A stretch of 64,000 nucleotides of DNA from Roseiarcus sp963749715 (GTDB taxonomy: Bacteria > Pseudomonadota > Alphaproteobacteria > Rhizobiales > Beijerinckiaceae), in the NCBI GenBank assembly GCA_963749715.1, contig CAVVNR010000012.1, positions 186,001 to 250,000 on the forward strand, written 5' to 3'. Both the position numbers and the translations under genes were made by a program. Of the stretch, positions 20,871-30,273 are shown in pieces. Under the pieces are notes generated by a model, which was given only the letters and a program-made list of their open reading frames with translations, was not told where the DNA came from and ran no database searches. Within the stretch, counting starts at the first letter, position 1. Each line of letters starts with the position of its first letter.

Positions 20871-21899
20871 TCAAAGAAGGGATTTGACCGTCGCCGCGAT
20901 TCTCTCCGGCGATGGGATCAGCGCGTCCTCGAGATGAGGGCTGTAAGGGAGTGGGTGATCCGGCAGCGTGACGCGCGCCGGCGGCGCATCGAGATAGTCG
21001 AAGGCCTGGCTGACGACATCCGCTACGACATCCGAGCTCCAGCCGCCGGTGGGCGATTGCTCCTCGACAACGACAAGGATGTTGGTGCGCCGAACGCTAT
21101 CGCTGATTGGCGCCACGTTCAGGGGTCGCAGGACCTGGATGTCAATGACTTCCGCTTCAATACCCTCGGCCTCCAGGCGGTCGGCAGCCGCAAGAGCCTT
21201 CCCGACCATCGCGAGGCTGGCGACAATCGTCGCATGACGGCCGGCCCGCAAAACGCGCGGGCCGGTCGGCATGGTCACGTCTTCAACGCCGATCTGCACC
21301 GGTCCTTTCATGGAGAGCAGCGCCTTGTGTTCGAGCACGAGGACCGGATTGTCGTCGCGGATCGCGGCCTTGAGCATCAGATAAGCTTGTGCCGGATTTG
21401 ACGGGCAGACGATCTTGAGCCCCGGCACCGAGAGAAACCAGGACTCCGCCGTCTGGGAATGCTGTGCGCCGAAGCGTAAGCCGGCTCCGCCGAGAGCCCT
21501 AATGACGATCGGCGTCTTGACACGGCCTCCCGACATGAAACGGTGTTTGGCGATGCTGTTGGCGATCTGGTCGAAGCAGACACCGAGGAAATCGGCGAAC
21601 ATGATTTCGACAATGGGGCGGTACCCGGTCAGCGCGAGGCCAAGCGCCGCGCCGACAAAGCCGGTCTCCGCGATCGGCGTATCGCGGACCCGCGTCGCGC
21701 CAAACTCTTCGTAGAGGCCCTGGCATGTCTTGAAGGGGCCGCCGGACTCGCCGATGTCCTCTCCCATGATCAATGTCTTCGGATCGCGCCGCATCTCCTC
21801 GCGCAGCGCCGCCGCAATCGCATCCCGGTAGCTGATTTCCCGCGTGGCCGTTTCGATCGGCGCAATCGCGACCGACTCGACTTTCTCATTCGCCCTCAT
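20871..21899 (-). CDS. 2-oxoacid dehydrogenase E1 component, beta subunit
   Basis: The protein of about 342 residues matches the E1-beta/transketolase pyrimidine-binding fold: ISYRDAIAAALREEMRRD, MGEDIGESGGPFK, RVRDTPIAETGFVGAALG and, later, SQTAESWFLSVPGLKIVCPS. ATG 21899 is chosen because it overlaps the E1-alpha stop (ATGA); an upstream ATG exists at 21944. Pyruvate-, acetoin- and branched-chain-type complexes are hard to tell apart from these motifs, and the acetoin/pyruvate type looks closest. Confidence 0.9.
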   Translation of the reverse strand: MRANEKVESVAIAPIETATREISYRDAIAAALREEMRRDPKTLIMGEDIGESGGPFKTCQGLYEEFGATRVRDTPIAETGFVGAALGLALTGYRPIVEIMFADFLGVCFDQIANSIAKHRFMSGGRVKTPIVIRALGGAGLRFGAQHSQTAESWFLSVPGLKIVCPSNPAQAYLMLKAAIRDDNPVLVLEHKALLSMKGPVQIGVEDVTMPTGPRVLRAGRHATIVASLAMVGKALAAADRLEAEGIEAEVIDIQVLRPLNVAPISDSVRRTNILVVVEEQSPTGGWSSDVVADVVSQAFDYLDAPPARVTLPDHPLPYSPHLEDALIPSPERIAATVKSLL

Positions 21900-22909
21900 T
21901 GGACAAACGTCCTGGCCATGAAGTCCTGCGTCGGCGACGGCCATGACGCTGCCGCCGCGCGATCGGCGGCTGCCTTGACGGCTGTACGCGCCTCGGCCGC
22001 GATGCGCTCAGCCTCGGAGTTGGCGATCAGGCCCGCGGCGCAAAGTTCATTGCGGTAGAGCAAGATCGGATCGCGCTTCAGCCACGCCTCGACTTCAGCC
22101 GGATCGCGATATTTGGCCGGATCGGTGCGCGAATGGCCGCGATGGCGATAGGTCTTGCACTCGATGAAGGTAGGTCCCTCGCCCTCTCTCGCGCGCGAAA
22201 TGGCCGGGGCCGCGGCGTCGAAAACCGCCAGAACGTCGTTGCCGTCGACCAGTTCGGTTGGCATGGCGTAGCCGGCGGCGCGGATGACGAGGTCCTCGTA
22301 CGGCGTCGTTCGAAGAATGTGGCTGAACTCGCCGTAGAGATTGTTTTCGCACACGAAGACCACCGGCAGTTTCCAAACCTGCGCCATGTTCATCGCCTCA
22401 TGAAAGGCGCCGATATTGACGGCGCCGTCACCGAAAAAGCACACCGAGACCTGTTTGCGGCCGGCGAGTTGCGCCGAGAGTCCTGCGCCCACCGCCACCG
22501 GCAAGCCGGCGCCGACGATTCCAAAGGCGCCGATCAGACCGCGATCGATATCGGTGAGGTGCATTGAGCCGCCGAGCCCACCGCAAACGCCCGTCGCGCG
22601 TCCGAACAGCTCAGCGAAGGCGGCTTCGAGGTCCATTCCCCGGGCGAGGCATTGGCCATGTCCGCGATACGTGTAGCTGACGTAGTCGTCCTCGCGAAGC
22701 GCCTTGGCCGCTCCGGCGCAGACAGCCTCCTGCCCGCTGCACAAATGGGTCGTGCCGTGAACCAGGCCCTCAAGATAAGAACGCTGGACCTGCTCTTCGA
22801 ACTCCCGAATGAGCGTCATGGTCCGGTAGAGGCCGATCCGATCCTCGACGCTCAGCGCCGCCGCCGCGTTGTTGCTCGCGCTTCCGCTTCCCGGCGCTGG
22901 CCCGGCCAT
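21896..22909 (-). CDS. 2-oxoacid dehydrogenase E1 component, alpha subunit
   Basis: The 337-residue subunit has the thiamine diphosphate motif GDGAVNIGAFHEAMNMA starting near residue 150 and ending at CENN. It also has the phosphorylation-loop-like RHRGHSRTDPAKYRDP and GGSMHLTD, all typical of pyruvate/acetoin E1 alpha. It begins 35 bases after the dehydratase gene. The E1 alpha, E1 beta, E2 order is that of acetoin-type clusters. No E3 (dihydrolipoamide dehydrogenase) gene is found in this window, so E3 must come from elsewhere. Confidence 0.92.
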   Translation of the reverse strand: MAGPAPGSGSASNNAAAALSVEDRIGLYRTMTLIREFEEQVQRSYLEGLVHGTTHLCSGQEAVCAGAAKALREDDYVSYTYRGHGQCLARGMDLEAAFAELFGRATGVCGGLGGSMHLTDIDRGLIGAFGIVGAGLPVAVGAGLSAQLAGRKQVSVCFFGDGAVNIGAFHEAMNMAQVWKLPVVFVCENNLYGEFSHILRTTPYEDLVIRAAGYAMPTELVDGNDVLAVFDAAAPAISRAREGEGPTFIECKTYRHRGHSRTDPAKYRDPAEVEAWLKRDPILLYRNELCAAGLIANSEAERIAAEARTAVKAAADRAAAASWPSPTQDFMARTFVQ

Positions 22910-22944
22910 CGCGCTTCGCTCCCTCCGTTTCTTTCGTTCGTCTG

Positions 22945-24063
22945 CTATACGCGATATTTCCGGATCGTGTCCGCATCGAGTTCCAGCCCGAAACCTGCCC
23001 CCGACGGCACCGCGTAAAATCCGTCCTTGAGTTCAGATCGATTGGCGACCAGCCGATAGAACATCGGGTCGCGATCGGGGTGAAACGTTTCGAGATAAGT
23101 GCCGTTCGAAATCGCCGCCAGCAGGTGGGCGGAAATCTGCGGTTCCTCGTGATGCCCCATCTCGACGGCGAACGACGTCGCCAACGCCGCGACGCGCCGC
23201 CACTCCGTCGGTCCGCCGCTCCAGCTGGCGTCGAAGTTGCAGACGTCGATCGCGCCCGACATCATGAGGTCTCGACAACCGGAGCGGGAAATCTCGCTCT
23301 GGCCGGCGCAGATCGGAATGCCGGTTTGGCTGCGCGCCGCCGCCATGTCCAGACGGTCGTTCTCCCAGCGCACCGGCTCTTCAAACCAGCGAATATCGAG
23401 GCCGGCCGCAAGGCGGGAAAATTCGACCGCCTGCCGCAATGTCCACCCCTGGTTGGCGTCCACGACGAGGACGAAATCCTCGCCCACAGCTTTGCGCGCA
23501 ACCCGCACGCGTTCGGCGTCTTCAGCCGGAGTCCGGCCGCCGACCTTGAACTTGCAGCCTGCATGGCCCTGAAGCTTGATCCGCTCCATCTCGCGGCCGA
23601 AGTCGGCGAGCGTCTTGCCTTCCTCGTAGTAGCCGGCGATGCAGATGGATGGCAGTCGGTCGGCGTAGCCACCCCAAAGCTTGTAAAGCGGCGCGTCAAG
23701 CGCCTTGCCGACCGCGTCCCAGAGCGCGCTGTCAACACAGGCTTGGGCGCACATCGCGAGTTTCCGGTCTCGCAGGATGTTGGTGCTCGGCTTGCGCATC
23801 AGCTCCCAGCAGCCCTCGGTGTTGAAGGCGTCCTTGCCGATCAGCAGGGGTTGGATCTCGTCGAGGATGATCTTGACAACCTCGCCCTGGGTTTCGAATT
23901 CGTCGCCGTTGTAGATCTCGCCGACGATGCCCGCCGAAGTGTATACCCTCGTGATGATCGTGCACCGATGGGTCATGAAGTAGTTGCTGCCGCGAAATGT
24001 GCGCGGAAGCGGCATGCTGAGCGGCACGCATTCGATGCGTTCAATCTTCAATTGCGGCGCCAT
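22945..24063 (-). CDS. Mandelate racemase/muconate lactonizing enzyme family protein
   Basis: This second enolase-superfamily protein is about 372 residues and only distantly like the one at 14715. The first catalytic Lys pair is in CKFKVGG, and metal ligands are at VVDANQG, WFEEPV and CAGQSE, with a His-rich region at MGHHEEPQISAHL. ATG 24063 (MAPQLKIERIEC) is chosen over a GTG at 24093. It is the first gene of the operon with the E1/E2 complex, so its keto-acid product may feed that complex. Confidence 0.88.
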   Translation of the reverse strand: MAPQLKIERIECVPLSMPLPRTFRGSNYFMTHRCTIITRVYTSAGIVGEIYNGDEFETQGEVVKIILDEIQPLLIGKDAFNTEGCWELMRKPSTNILRDRKLAMCAQACVDSALWDAVGKALDAPLYKLWGGYADRLPSICIAGYYEEGKTLADFGREMERIKLQGHAGCKFKVGGRTPAEDAERVRVARKAVGEDFVLVVDANQGWTLRQAVEFSRLAAGLDIRWFEEPVRWENDRLDMAAARSQTGIPICAGQSEISRSGCRDLMMSGAIDVCNFDASWSGGPTEWRRVAALATSFAVEMGHHEEPQISAHLLAAISNGTYLETFHPDRDPMFYRLVANRSELKDGFYAVPSGAGFGLELDADTIRKYRV

Positions 24064-24200
24064 CGCGTGCCTGGCTAATTGAGTTGGACGCACGCTAATG
24101 TGGCGCGCCTGATAGCGTCAAGCTTGCGCCAGGATGTTCAATGCGCTCGGCATGCCGTAGCATGCGAAAACCCAAACATGACCATCGAGCGAAGGCGGGA

Positions 24201-25247
24201 ATGACTCGGAAGGCGCGCATTGGCGTGATCGGCGCCGGTTGGTGGGCGGCGGTCAACCATTTGCCGGTGCTGAAAGCAAACAAGGATTGCGAAATCGTCG
24301 CGGTCAACCGTCTTGGCGCGGCGGAACTTGCCGAGCTGCAACATAAATTCGAGGTCCCGCTCGGCTTTGAGGACTATCGCGCGATGCTCGCTGAAGTTCC
24401 GATGGACGGCGTGGTGATCTCGTCGCCGCACGTGCTGCATCATGAGCACTCTTTGGCTGCGCTGGCCAAAGGCTGCCATGTCTTGGTGGAGAAGCCCCTG
24501 ACCACCACGACCGCCGACGCCCGAGACCTGATGGCCAAGGCCGACGCCGCGGGCAAAGAGGTGATCGTGCCCTACGGCTGGAATTTTAAGGACTGGACCG
24601 ACAGGGCGCGGGCGCTGATCGCCGACGGCCTCATCGGCCGGGTCGAGCACGTCGTGCTGCAGATGGCCTCCGCGCTGGAAGACCTTTTCGCGGGCCAGCC
24701 GATGAAGGAAACCGAGACTCACATGTTCCGTCCTCCGCCCTCGACCTGGGCTGATCCCAAGCGCGCGGGAGGCTACGGCTGGGGCCAGCTCGCGCATGCG
24801 TTGGGATTGTTGTTCCGAATCGCGGATCTCGAACCGACGCGCGTTTTCGCCCTCACGGGCAAGTCGCCGACCGGCGCCGACTATTACGATGCTGCTGTCG
24901 TGCGGTTCGCCAATGGAGCGACCGCCTCCGTCTCGGGTTCGGCGACGGCGCCCAAGCACCGCGGCAACCAGATCGATCTGCGCATTTTCGGCTCGGAGGG
25001 CGTGCTCGCGCTCGACATCGAACGTGAGCGCCTGGAGGTGTGGCGCCGCGATGGACGGGATATTGTTGTCGAGATGCCGCCGGGCTCGGGCGGCTATGCA
25101 TGCGAAAAGCCATTGACCGCTTTGGTCGATATTTGTCTTGGCCGGCCGGTCGAGAACCAGTCGCCGGCCATAGTCGGCGTCCGCGCGGTCGAGGTTCTCG
25201 ACGCGCTCTATCGTTCGGCGCATTCGGGGCGCCTTGAAGAGGTCTAA
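24201..25247 (+). CDS. Gfo/Idh/MocA-family NAD(P)-dependent oxidoreductase
   Basis: This protein of about 348 residues has the Rossmann motif IGVIGAGWWAAVNHLPVL at the N-terminus, EKPLTTT (with the family's catalytic Lys) near residue 95, and a C-terminal alpha/beta domain. These enzymes oxidise or reduce sugars, inositols and their acids. The start at 24201 has GAAGGCGGG before it and gives MTRKARIGVIG. It is divergent from the dehydratase/E1/E2 operon, separated by 137 bases that must hold two promoters. Confidence 0.9.
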   Translation: MTRKARIGVIGAGWWAAVNHLPVLKANKDCEIVAVNRLGAAELAELQHKFEVPLGFEDYRAMLAEVPMDGVVISSPHVLHHEHSLAALAKGCHVLVEKPLTTTTADARDLMAKADAAGKEVIVPYGWNFKDWTDRARALIADGLIGRVEHVVLQMASALEDLFAGQPMKETETHMFRPPPSTWADPKRAGGYGWGQLAHALGLLFRIADLEPTRVFALTGKSPTGADYYDAAVVRFANGATASVSGSATAPKHRGNQIDLRIFGSEGVLALDIERERLEVWRRDGRDIVVEMPPGSGGYACEKPLTALVDICLGRPVENQSPAIVGVRAVEVLDALYRSAHSGRLEEV

Positions 25248-25281
25248 GGGAATTGCGGGAAAATCTCGCAAGCGAGGCGCC

Positions 25282-26076
25282 ATGAGCGGAAAGGACCTGC
25301 GCCGTGGCGGTCTCGACCGTCTCACTGTTGAAGACATCCTGACGCCTGGATTTTCGACGCCCTGGGACGCGCCGACGGTCCCGCCCTTCCCTTTTGCTTT
25401 CCGCAATGTCGAGGTTCTCACGCTTGCATGGCGGACCAGCGAGGCGGCGGTCGCGCGACTGTTGCCGCCGCCGCTCGAGCCGACGTCCGATGTGGTCCTC
25501 GCCCACGTGTACCGCATGAACGATGTCGATTGGCTCGGCGCCTATGGCGAGAGCAACCTCTCGGTCGGCTGCAACCTGCCCGGCGCGGACCTAGCCGGCT
25601 CCTATTCGCCGTATCTCTTTCTGTCGTCGGATGTTGGCGTTGCGCACGGACGGGAGATTCACGGCCAGCCGAAGAAACTCGGCGAGCCCCTCGTCGAAAT
25701 CCGCGGCGATCTCACGGTCGGCGTCGTCAGGCGCAATGGGATCGACGTGCTGACCGGAACCATGCCGACCAGGCAACGGCCGGACAGCCTCGACAGCCTG
25801 ACGCGGCATTTCGATTTCGCCCTCAACATCAACTTGAAGGTGGTCGATCACATCGACGGCCGTCCAGCGATCCGGCAGCTGACTGCGCGTCGACTGGCGG
25901 ACGTGCGCGTGCACGAATGTTGGGGCGGACCTTGCACCGTCGAATTGCGCCCCAACGCTCAGGCGCCCATTCATCGCCTGCCTGTCGTCGACATGCTCGA
26001 CGGCCTTTACTGGCGCGCCGACTTCACGCTTGTCCCCGGGCGCATTATTCACGACTATCTCGCCGCGACGACCTGA
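25282..26076 (+). CDS. Acetoacetate decarboxylase-family protein
   Basis: The protein of about 264 residues has the ADC fold: FRNVEVLTLAWRTSEAAVAR, then EIHGQPKKLGEP with the Lys-Lys pair that includes the Schiff-base lysine in true decarboxylases. ATG 25282 has GCGAGG upstream and fits the family; an earlier ATG at 25234 would overlap the previous gene. Its role may be decarboxylation or aldol-type chemistry on a keto acid from the island. It may belong to the large non-decarboxylating branch of the family. Confidence 0.82.
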   Translation: MSGKDLRRGGLDRLTVEDILTPGFSTPWDAPTVPPFPFAFRNVEVLTLAWRTSEAAVARLLPPPLEPTSDVVLAHVYRMNDVDWLGAYGESNLSVGCNLPGADLAGSYSPYLFLSSDVGVAHGREIHGQPKKLGEPLVEIRGDLTVGVVRRNGIDVLTGTMPTRQRPDSLDSLTRHFDFALNINLKVVDHIDGRPAIRQLTARRLADVRVHECWGGPCTVELRPNAQAPIHRLPVVDMLDGLYWRADFTLVPGRIIHDYLAATT

Positions 26077-26133
26077 AAGGTCCTCGCGCCGGCCGTCGTG
26101 CCGCACTCGCGATCAACCGGGAGCGAAACGCCT

Positions 26134-26289
26134 TTGCCTCTCCATCTTTTCACGCCTGACGCCCAATATCCCGATGACGCCGAGGTCGAGCGGCGGACCG
26201 CCGGACCCGATGTCATCTGGACGATCTGCCGGGAACGCGACGCCCATAGGCTTGCCGCCGACGCTCACCGGGAGGTTGGACCCTTATGA
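26134..26289 (+). pseudogene. Short remnant resembling the N-terminus of a D-2-hydroxyacid dehydrogenase
   Basis: From a TTG at 26134, preceded by GGGAG, the frame reads LHLFTPDAQYPDDAEVERR then AGPDVIWTICRERDA and stops after 51 codons. This resembles the start of NAD-dependent 2-hydroxyacid dehydrogenases of the C-terminal-binding-protein group; the catalytic parts are missing. The stop TGA overlaps the aldo-keto reductase ATG as ATGA, suggesting an internal deletion that kept the end coupling. Identification rests on a short stretch. Confidence 0.4.
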
Positions 26290-27311
26290 ACCCTTTCGAA
26301 ATGAGAGAGCTGGGAAAGAGCGGGGTTAGGCTCACGCAGCTGGGTTTCGGCAGCGCGCCGTTAGGCGAGCTCTTCGTCCGGGTCGACGAGCCGACGGCGG
26401 CCGCCACGCTGAAAGCGGCCTGGGACGCCGGCATTCGATATTACGACACCGCCCCCTATTACGGTCGGGGTCTGGCCGAAATTCGTTGCGGCCGTTTCCT
26501 TGATGCGAAGCCACGCTCGGAATTCGTTCTGTCGACGAAAGTTGGGCGCTGGTTCTTCCCGCCGGCCAAGCCGGACGCTTTCCAATCCGAACCTTGGGCT
26601 GGCGGACTCCGCTTCGATCACGTGCACGACTACAGCTACGACGGAATCATGCGGTCCTACGAACAGTCGCAAATGCGGCTCGGGCTGAACCGAATCGACC
26701 TCCTCCTCATTCACGATCTCGACTTCTGGTTCCATCTGACCGAGGCGAAGGTCTCTGCCCATCTCAACCAGCTATTCACCTCCGGCTGGCGGGCGCTCGA
26801 TCAATTGCGCTCGCACGGTCTCGTGCGCGGAGTGGGAGCCGGAATCAACGAACTGGGGATGACGCCACGGTTCCTCGATATGATCCCACTGGATTTCTTT
26901 CTGGTGGCGCTTCGATACACCTTGATGGAACAGGATGTCCTGAAGGAGGAGTTTCCTTACTGTCAGCGTCTCGGCGTCGGCGTCGTGGTGGGCGGCGTGT
27001 TCAATTCTGGGATCACCGCGACGGGTCCGATACCGGGGGCTAAGTACAACTACCGGGACGCCACGCCCGAAGAAATGGATCGGGTCGCCAAAATCAAGGC
27101 GGTGTGTTCGGCCCACGGGACGCCGCTCGCGGCGGCGGCGCTCCAATTCCCTCTCGCCCATCCGATTGTCGCTTCGATCATCCCTGGCGCGTTCAGCCCC
27201 GATCAGGTCCGACAGAACGTCGACCATTGTCAGCGTCCGATCCCCGAATTGCTCTGGTCCGACCTCAAGAGCCAGAGGCTCATCGCGCACGACGCGCCGA
27301 CGCCGCAATGA
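26286..27311 (+). CDS. Aldo-keto reductase, D-threo-aldose/L-fucose dehydrogenase-like
   Basis: This 341-residue protein begins MNPFEMRELGKSGVRLTQLG and keeps the catalytic tetrad: Asp and Tyr in YDTAPYYG, Lys in VLSTKVG and His in LLLIHDLD. The overall pattern matches the bacterial group that oxidises aldoses such as L-fucose or D-arabinose at C1 (D-threo-aldose 1-dehydrogenase, pyridoxal 4-dehydrogenase). It would start a non-phosphorylating pathway by making the sugar lactone. It is the last gene of the plus-strand run from 24201. Confidence 0.88.
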   Translation: MNPFEMRELGKSGVRLTQLGFGSAPLGELFVRVDEPTAAATLKAAWDAGIRYYDTAPYYGRGLAEIRCGRFLDAKPRSEFVLSTKVGRWFFPPAKPDAFQSEPWAGGLRFDHVHDYSYDGIMRSYEQSQMRLGLNRIDLLLIHDLDFWFHLTEAKVSAHLNQLFTSGWRALDQLRSHGLVRGVGAGINELGMTPRFLDMIPLDFFLVALRYTLMEQDVLKEEFPYCQRLGVGVVVGGVFNSGITATGPIPGAKYNYRDATPEEMDRVAKIKAVCSAHGTPLAAAALQFPLAHPIVASIIPGAFSPDQVRQNVDHCQRPIPELLWSDLKSQRLIAHDAPTPQ

Positions 27312-27490
27312 TGGCGCGCGAGGCTATTTTCGATCGATCAGAAACTCGCAACCCGTTGAAACATATCCGGGCGAAAATGCTGAATTCGCGGTGTCGACAA
27401 GCTCGGCGTGATTCGACGCCGACAATCGGCTATACCGATTTGCCTTGACAACGCCGGTCAACGAGACCGGCGCGATCCACGGAGGAAGGC

Positions 27491-29486
27491 TTGCTCGCGG
27501 GGGGCGAAGGCCAAGAGTTGGAGGACACCTTCGCGAAACTCTTGCGCGCCCACGCGACCTTGCGCGGGGCCCGTCCCGCTTTCCGCCACAAGGATCTCGG
27601 CCTCTGGCGAACCTGGACTTGGGCTGAGGTCTACGACGAGACTTCGCGCCATTGCGCAAGGCCTGATCGGGCTAGGCCTCAAGCGAGGCGAGACAATCGC
27701 CATCGTCGGCGCCAACCGGCCGCGGCTTTACTGGTCGATAACCGCGGCGCAGATGATCGGCGCCGTTCCGGTCCCGGTTTACGCCGACGCCGTGGCGGAC
27801 GAGATCGCCGGGGTCCTCGACCATTCCGAGGCCACGATCATCGTCGCCCAGGATCAGGAGCAGGTCGACAAGATCCTCTCCGTCCGCGATCGCCTGCCCA
27901 AACTCGCGCATCTTCTCTGCGACGAGCCTCGGGGCCTGGACGAGTATGCCGAGCGCGGTCTCGAGGCGCTGGCCGCGGTCGCGGCGATTGGCCGCGCCGC
28001 GCTCGCCGATCCGGCCGCGGCGAGAGCTCTCGATGGCCTGATCGACGGCGGCAAGGGATCGGACCCTTCTGTCATTCTCTACACCTCCGGCACGACCGGC
28101 CGCTCGAAGGGCGTCGTCCTCAGCGGCGAACGGTCGATTGGCGCCGCCCGCACCACGGTCGCCTTCGATCGGCTTACCGACCAGGACGAAGCGCTCGCCT
28201 ACCTGCCGCTGGCCTGGGTTGGCGACCATTATCTCAACTACGCCCAAGGCTACGTCGCCGGTTTCTGCATCGCCTGCCCGGAAAGCGCGGAGACGGCGGC
28301 CAACGACCTGCGCGAGATAGGCCCGACCTATCACTTCGCCCCGCCGCGGGTGTTCGAGGCGCTGCTGACGCAGGTGCAGATCCGCATGGAGGACGCCGGC
28401 GCGGTCAAGCGCTGGCTGTTTCGCGTCTTCATGGACGTCGCCCGGCGCTGGGGCGAAAAGATCGCCAATGGCGAGCCCGCGCCCCTAAGCGCGCGGCTGG
28501 GCTATCGCCTCGGCGATCTCGTGATCTACGCCCCGCTCAAGAACGCGCTTGGATTCTCGCGGGTTCGCGTGGCCTATACCGCAGGCGAGGCGATCGGCGC
28601 CGATCTCTTCGCCTTCTACCGTTCGATCGGCCTCAATCTGAAGCAGCTCTACGGCCAGACCGAGGCTTTCCTGTTTGTCACCGCTCAGGCCGACAGGGCC
28701 GTGCGCTCCGACGCCGTCGGGCCGGCGGCGCCGGGCGTCGAATTGCGCGTTGCCGATAGCGGCGAGGTGCAGTTCCGGTCGCCCGGCATGTTCGTCGGCT
28801 ATTTCCGCGAAGACGACAAGACCCGCGACACGATGACCGACGACGGCTACGTCAAGACGGGCGATGCGGGCTTCTTCGATGCCGACGGCCAGCTTAGGAT
28901 CATTGACCGCGCCAAGGATGTCGGGCGCCTGAGAGGCGGGCAGCTGTTCGCTCCCAAGTATATTGAGAACAAGCTCAAGTTCTTCCCCGAGATTCGCGAG
29001 GCGGTGGCGATCGGAGACGGTAGGGAGTTCGCCGCGGCGATGATCAATATCGAGCTGGCTTCGGTCGCCAACTGGGCTGAGCGCAAGGCCATCGCCTACG
29101 CGTCCTACCAGGAGCTCGCCGCCAACGCCGAGGTCTACGCCATGATCGAGCAGCGGGTCGACTCGGTCAACCGCGCGCTGAGCCTCGAGCCGGTCATGGC
29201 CGGCGCGCAGATCAGGCGCTTCTTGATCCTGCCCAAGGAGCTCGACCCGGACGACGGCGAAGTCACCCGCACGCAAAAGGTCAGGCGCGGCTTCATCGCC
29301 GAACGCTACGCTTCGCTGATCGAGGGTCTCTACGGCGGCGCCGGCGAGGCTTCGATCCGCGCCGAGATCACCTACGAGGACGGCCGCAAAGGCAAGCTGG
29401 AGGCGACGGCGCGGATCGTCGACTTGCCGCCCTATCCGCCGGCGAGGACGGCCCATCCGCCGGCAAGAAAGGCCAACGCCGCGTGA
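27491..29486 (+). CDS. AMP-forming long-chain acyl-CoA synthetase-like ligase, apparent frameshift near 27640
   Basis: This ligase is about 665 residues. The TTG at 27491 has a well-placed GGAGG and gives LAGGEGQELEDTFAKLL, then RTWTWAEVYDE. The frame changes near 27640 to LRAIAQGLIGLGLKRGETIA. It has the P-loop-like YTSGTTGRSKGVV, a Tyr-Gly-Gln-Thr-Glu motif (LYGQTEAF) and the hinge with DGYVKTGDAGFFDADG. It starts the Liv-type importer operon, and its stop overlaps the next GTG start. It probably activates the imported acid with CoA. Confidence 0.88.
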
Positions 29487-30265
29487 AAGCCGAAACCGAC
29501 GACACCCTGCTCGCGGTCGAACACGTCTCGCTGTCGTTCGGCGGCGTGAGGGCGATTTCCGACGTGTCATTCGACATCCGCCAGGGCGAGATCCGGGCGA
29601 TCATCGGGCCGAACGGCGCCGGCAAGACCTCGATGCTCAATGTGGTCAACGGATTCTACCACCCGCAGAAAGGCGCGATTCGCTGGCGCGGCCGGACCCG
29701 CGCGCGCATGAAGCCGAATGAGGCGGCGGCGCAAGGCATCGCGCGCACGTTTCAGAACGTCGCGCTGTTCAAGGGCATGACGACGCTCGACAACATCATG
29801 ACCGGCCGGAATCTGCGAATGAAGCGCAACCTGTTCTGGCAGGCGTTGCGGCACGGGCCGGCGCTCGAGGAGGAAATCGAGCACCGCCGCTATTGCGAGG
29901 AGATCATCGACTTCCTCGAGATCGAACATATCCGCAAGACGCCGGTCGGCGCGCTACCCTACGGCCTGCAGAAACGCGTCGAGTTGGGCCGGGCGCTGGC
30001 GATGGAGCCGAAGCTCTTGCTGCTCGACGAGCCGATGGCGGGCATGAACCGCGAGGAAAAGGAGGACATGAGCCGCTTCATCGTCGAAGCAAACCGTTAC
30101 CGCGGCGCAACCATCGCGCTCATCGAACACGACATCGGCGTCGTGATGGACCTCTCGGACCGCGTCGTCGTGCTCGATTACGGGCGCAAGATCGCCGATG
30201 ACATTCCCGATAAGGTCAAGTCGGACGAGAGGGTGATCGGCGCCTATCTCGGCGTCGGACGCTAG
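29483..30265 (+). CDS. Liv-type ABC transporter ATP-binding protein (LivG-like)
   Basis: The 260-residue ATPase has Walker A GPNGAGKT at residues 42-49, a Q-loop RTFQNVALF, a LivG-type degenerate signature LPYGLQKRVELGRAL and Walker B LLLLDEPMAGMN. It uses GTG, overlapping the ligase stop (GTGA). It pairs with the second ATPase at 34026 to power the two permeases. A short linker in the N-terminal half (LRMKRNLFWQALRHGPALEE) is typical of LivG. Confidence 0.93.
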   Translation: MKAETDDTLLAVEHVSLSFGGVRAISDVSFDIRQGEIRAIIGPNGAGKTSMLNVVNGFYHPQKGAIRWRGRTRARMKPNEAAAQGIARTFQNVALFKGMTTLDNIMTGRNLRMKRNLFWQALRHGPALEEEIEHRRYCEEIIDFLEIEHIRKTPVGALPYGLQKRVELGRALAMEPKLLLLDEPMAGMNREEKEDMSRFIVEANRYRGATIALIEHDIGVVMDLSDRVVVLDYGRKIADDIPDKVKSDERVIGAYLGVGR

Positions 30266-30273
30266 CGCCGCCC

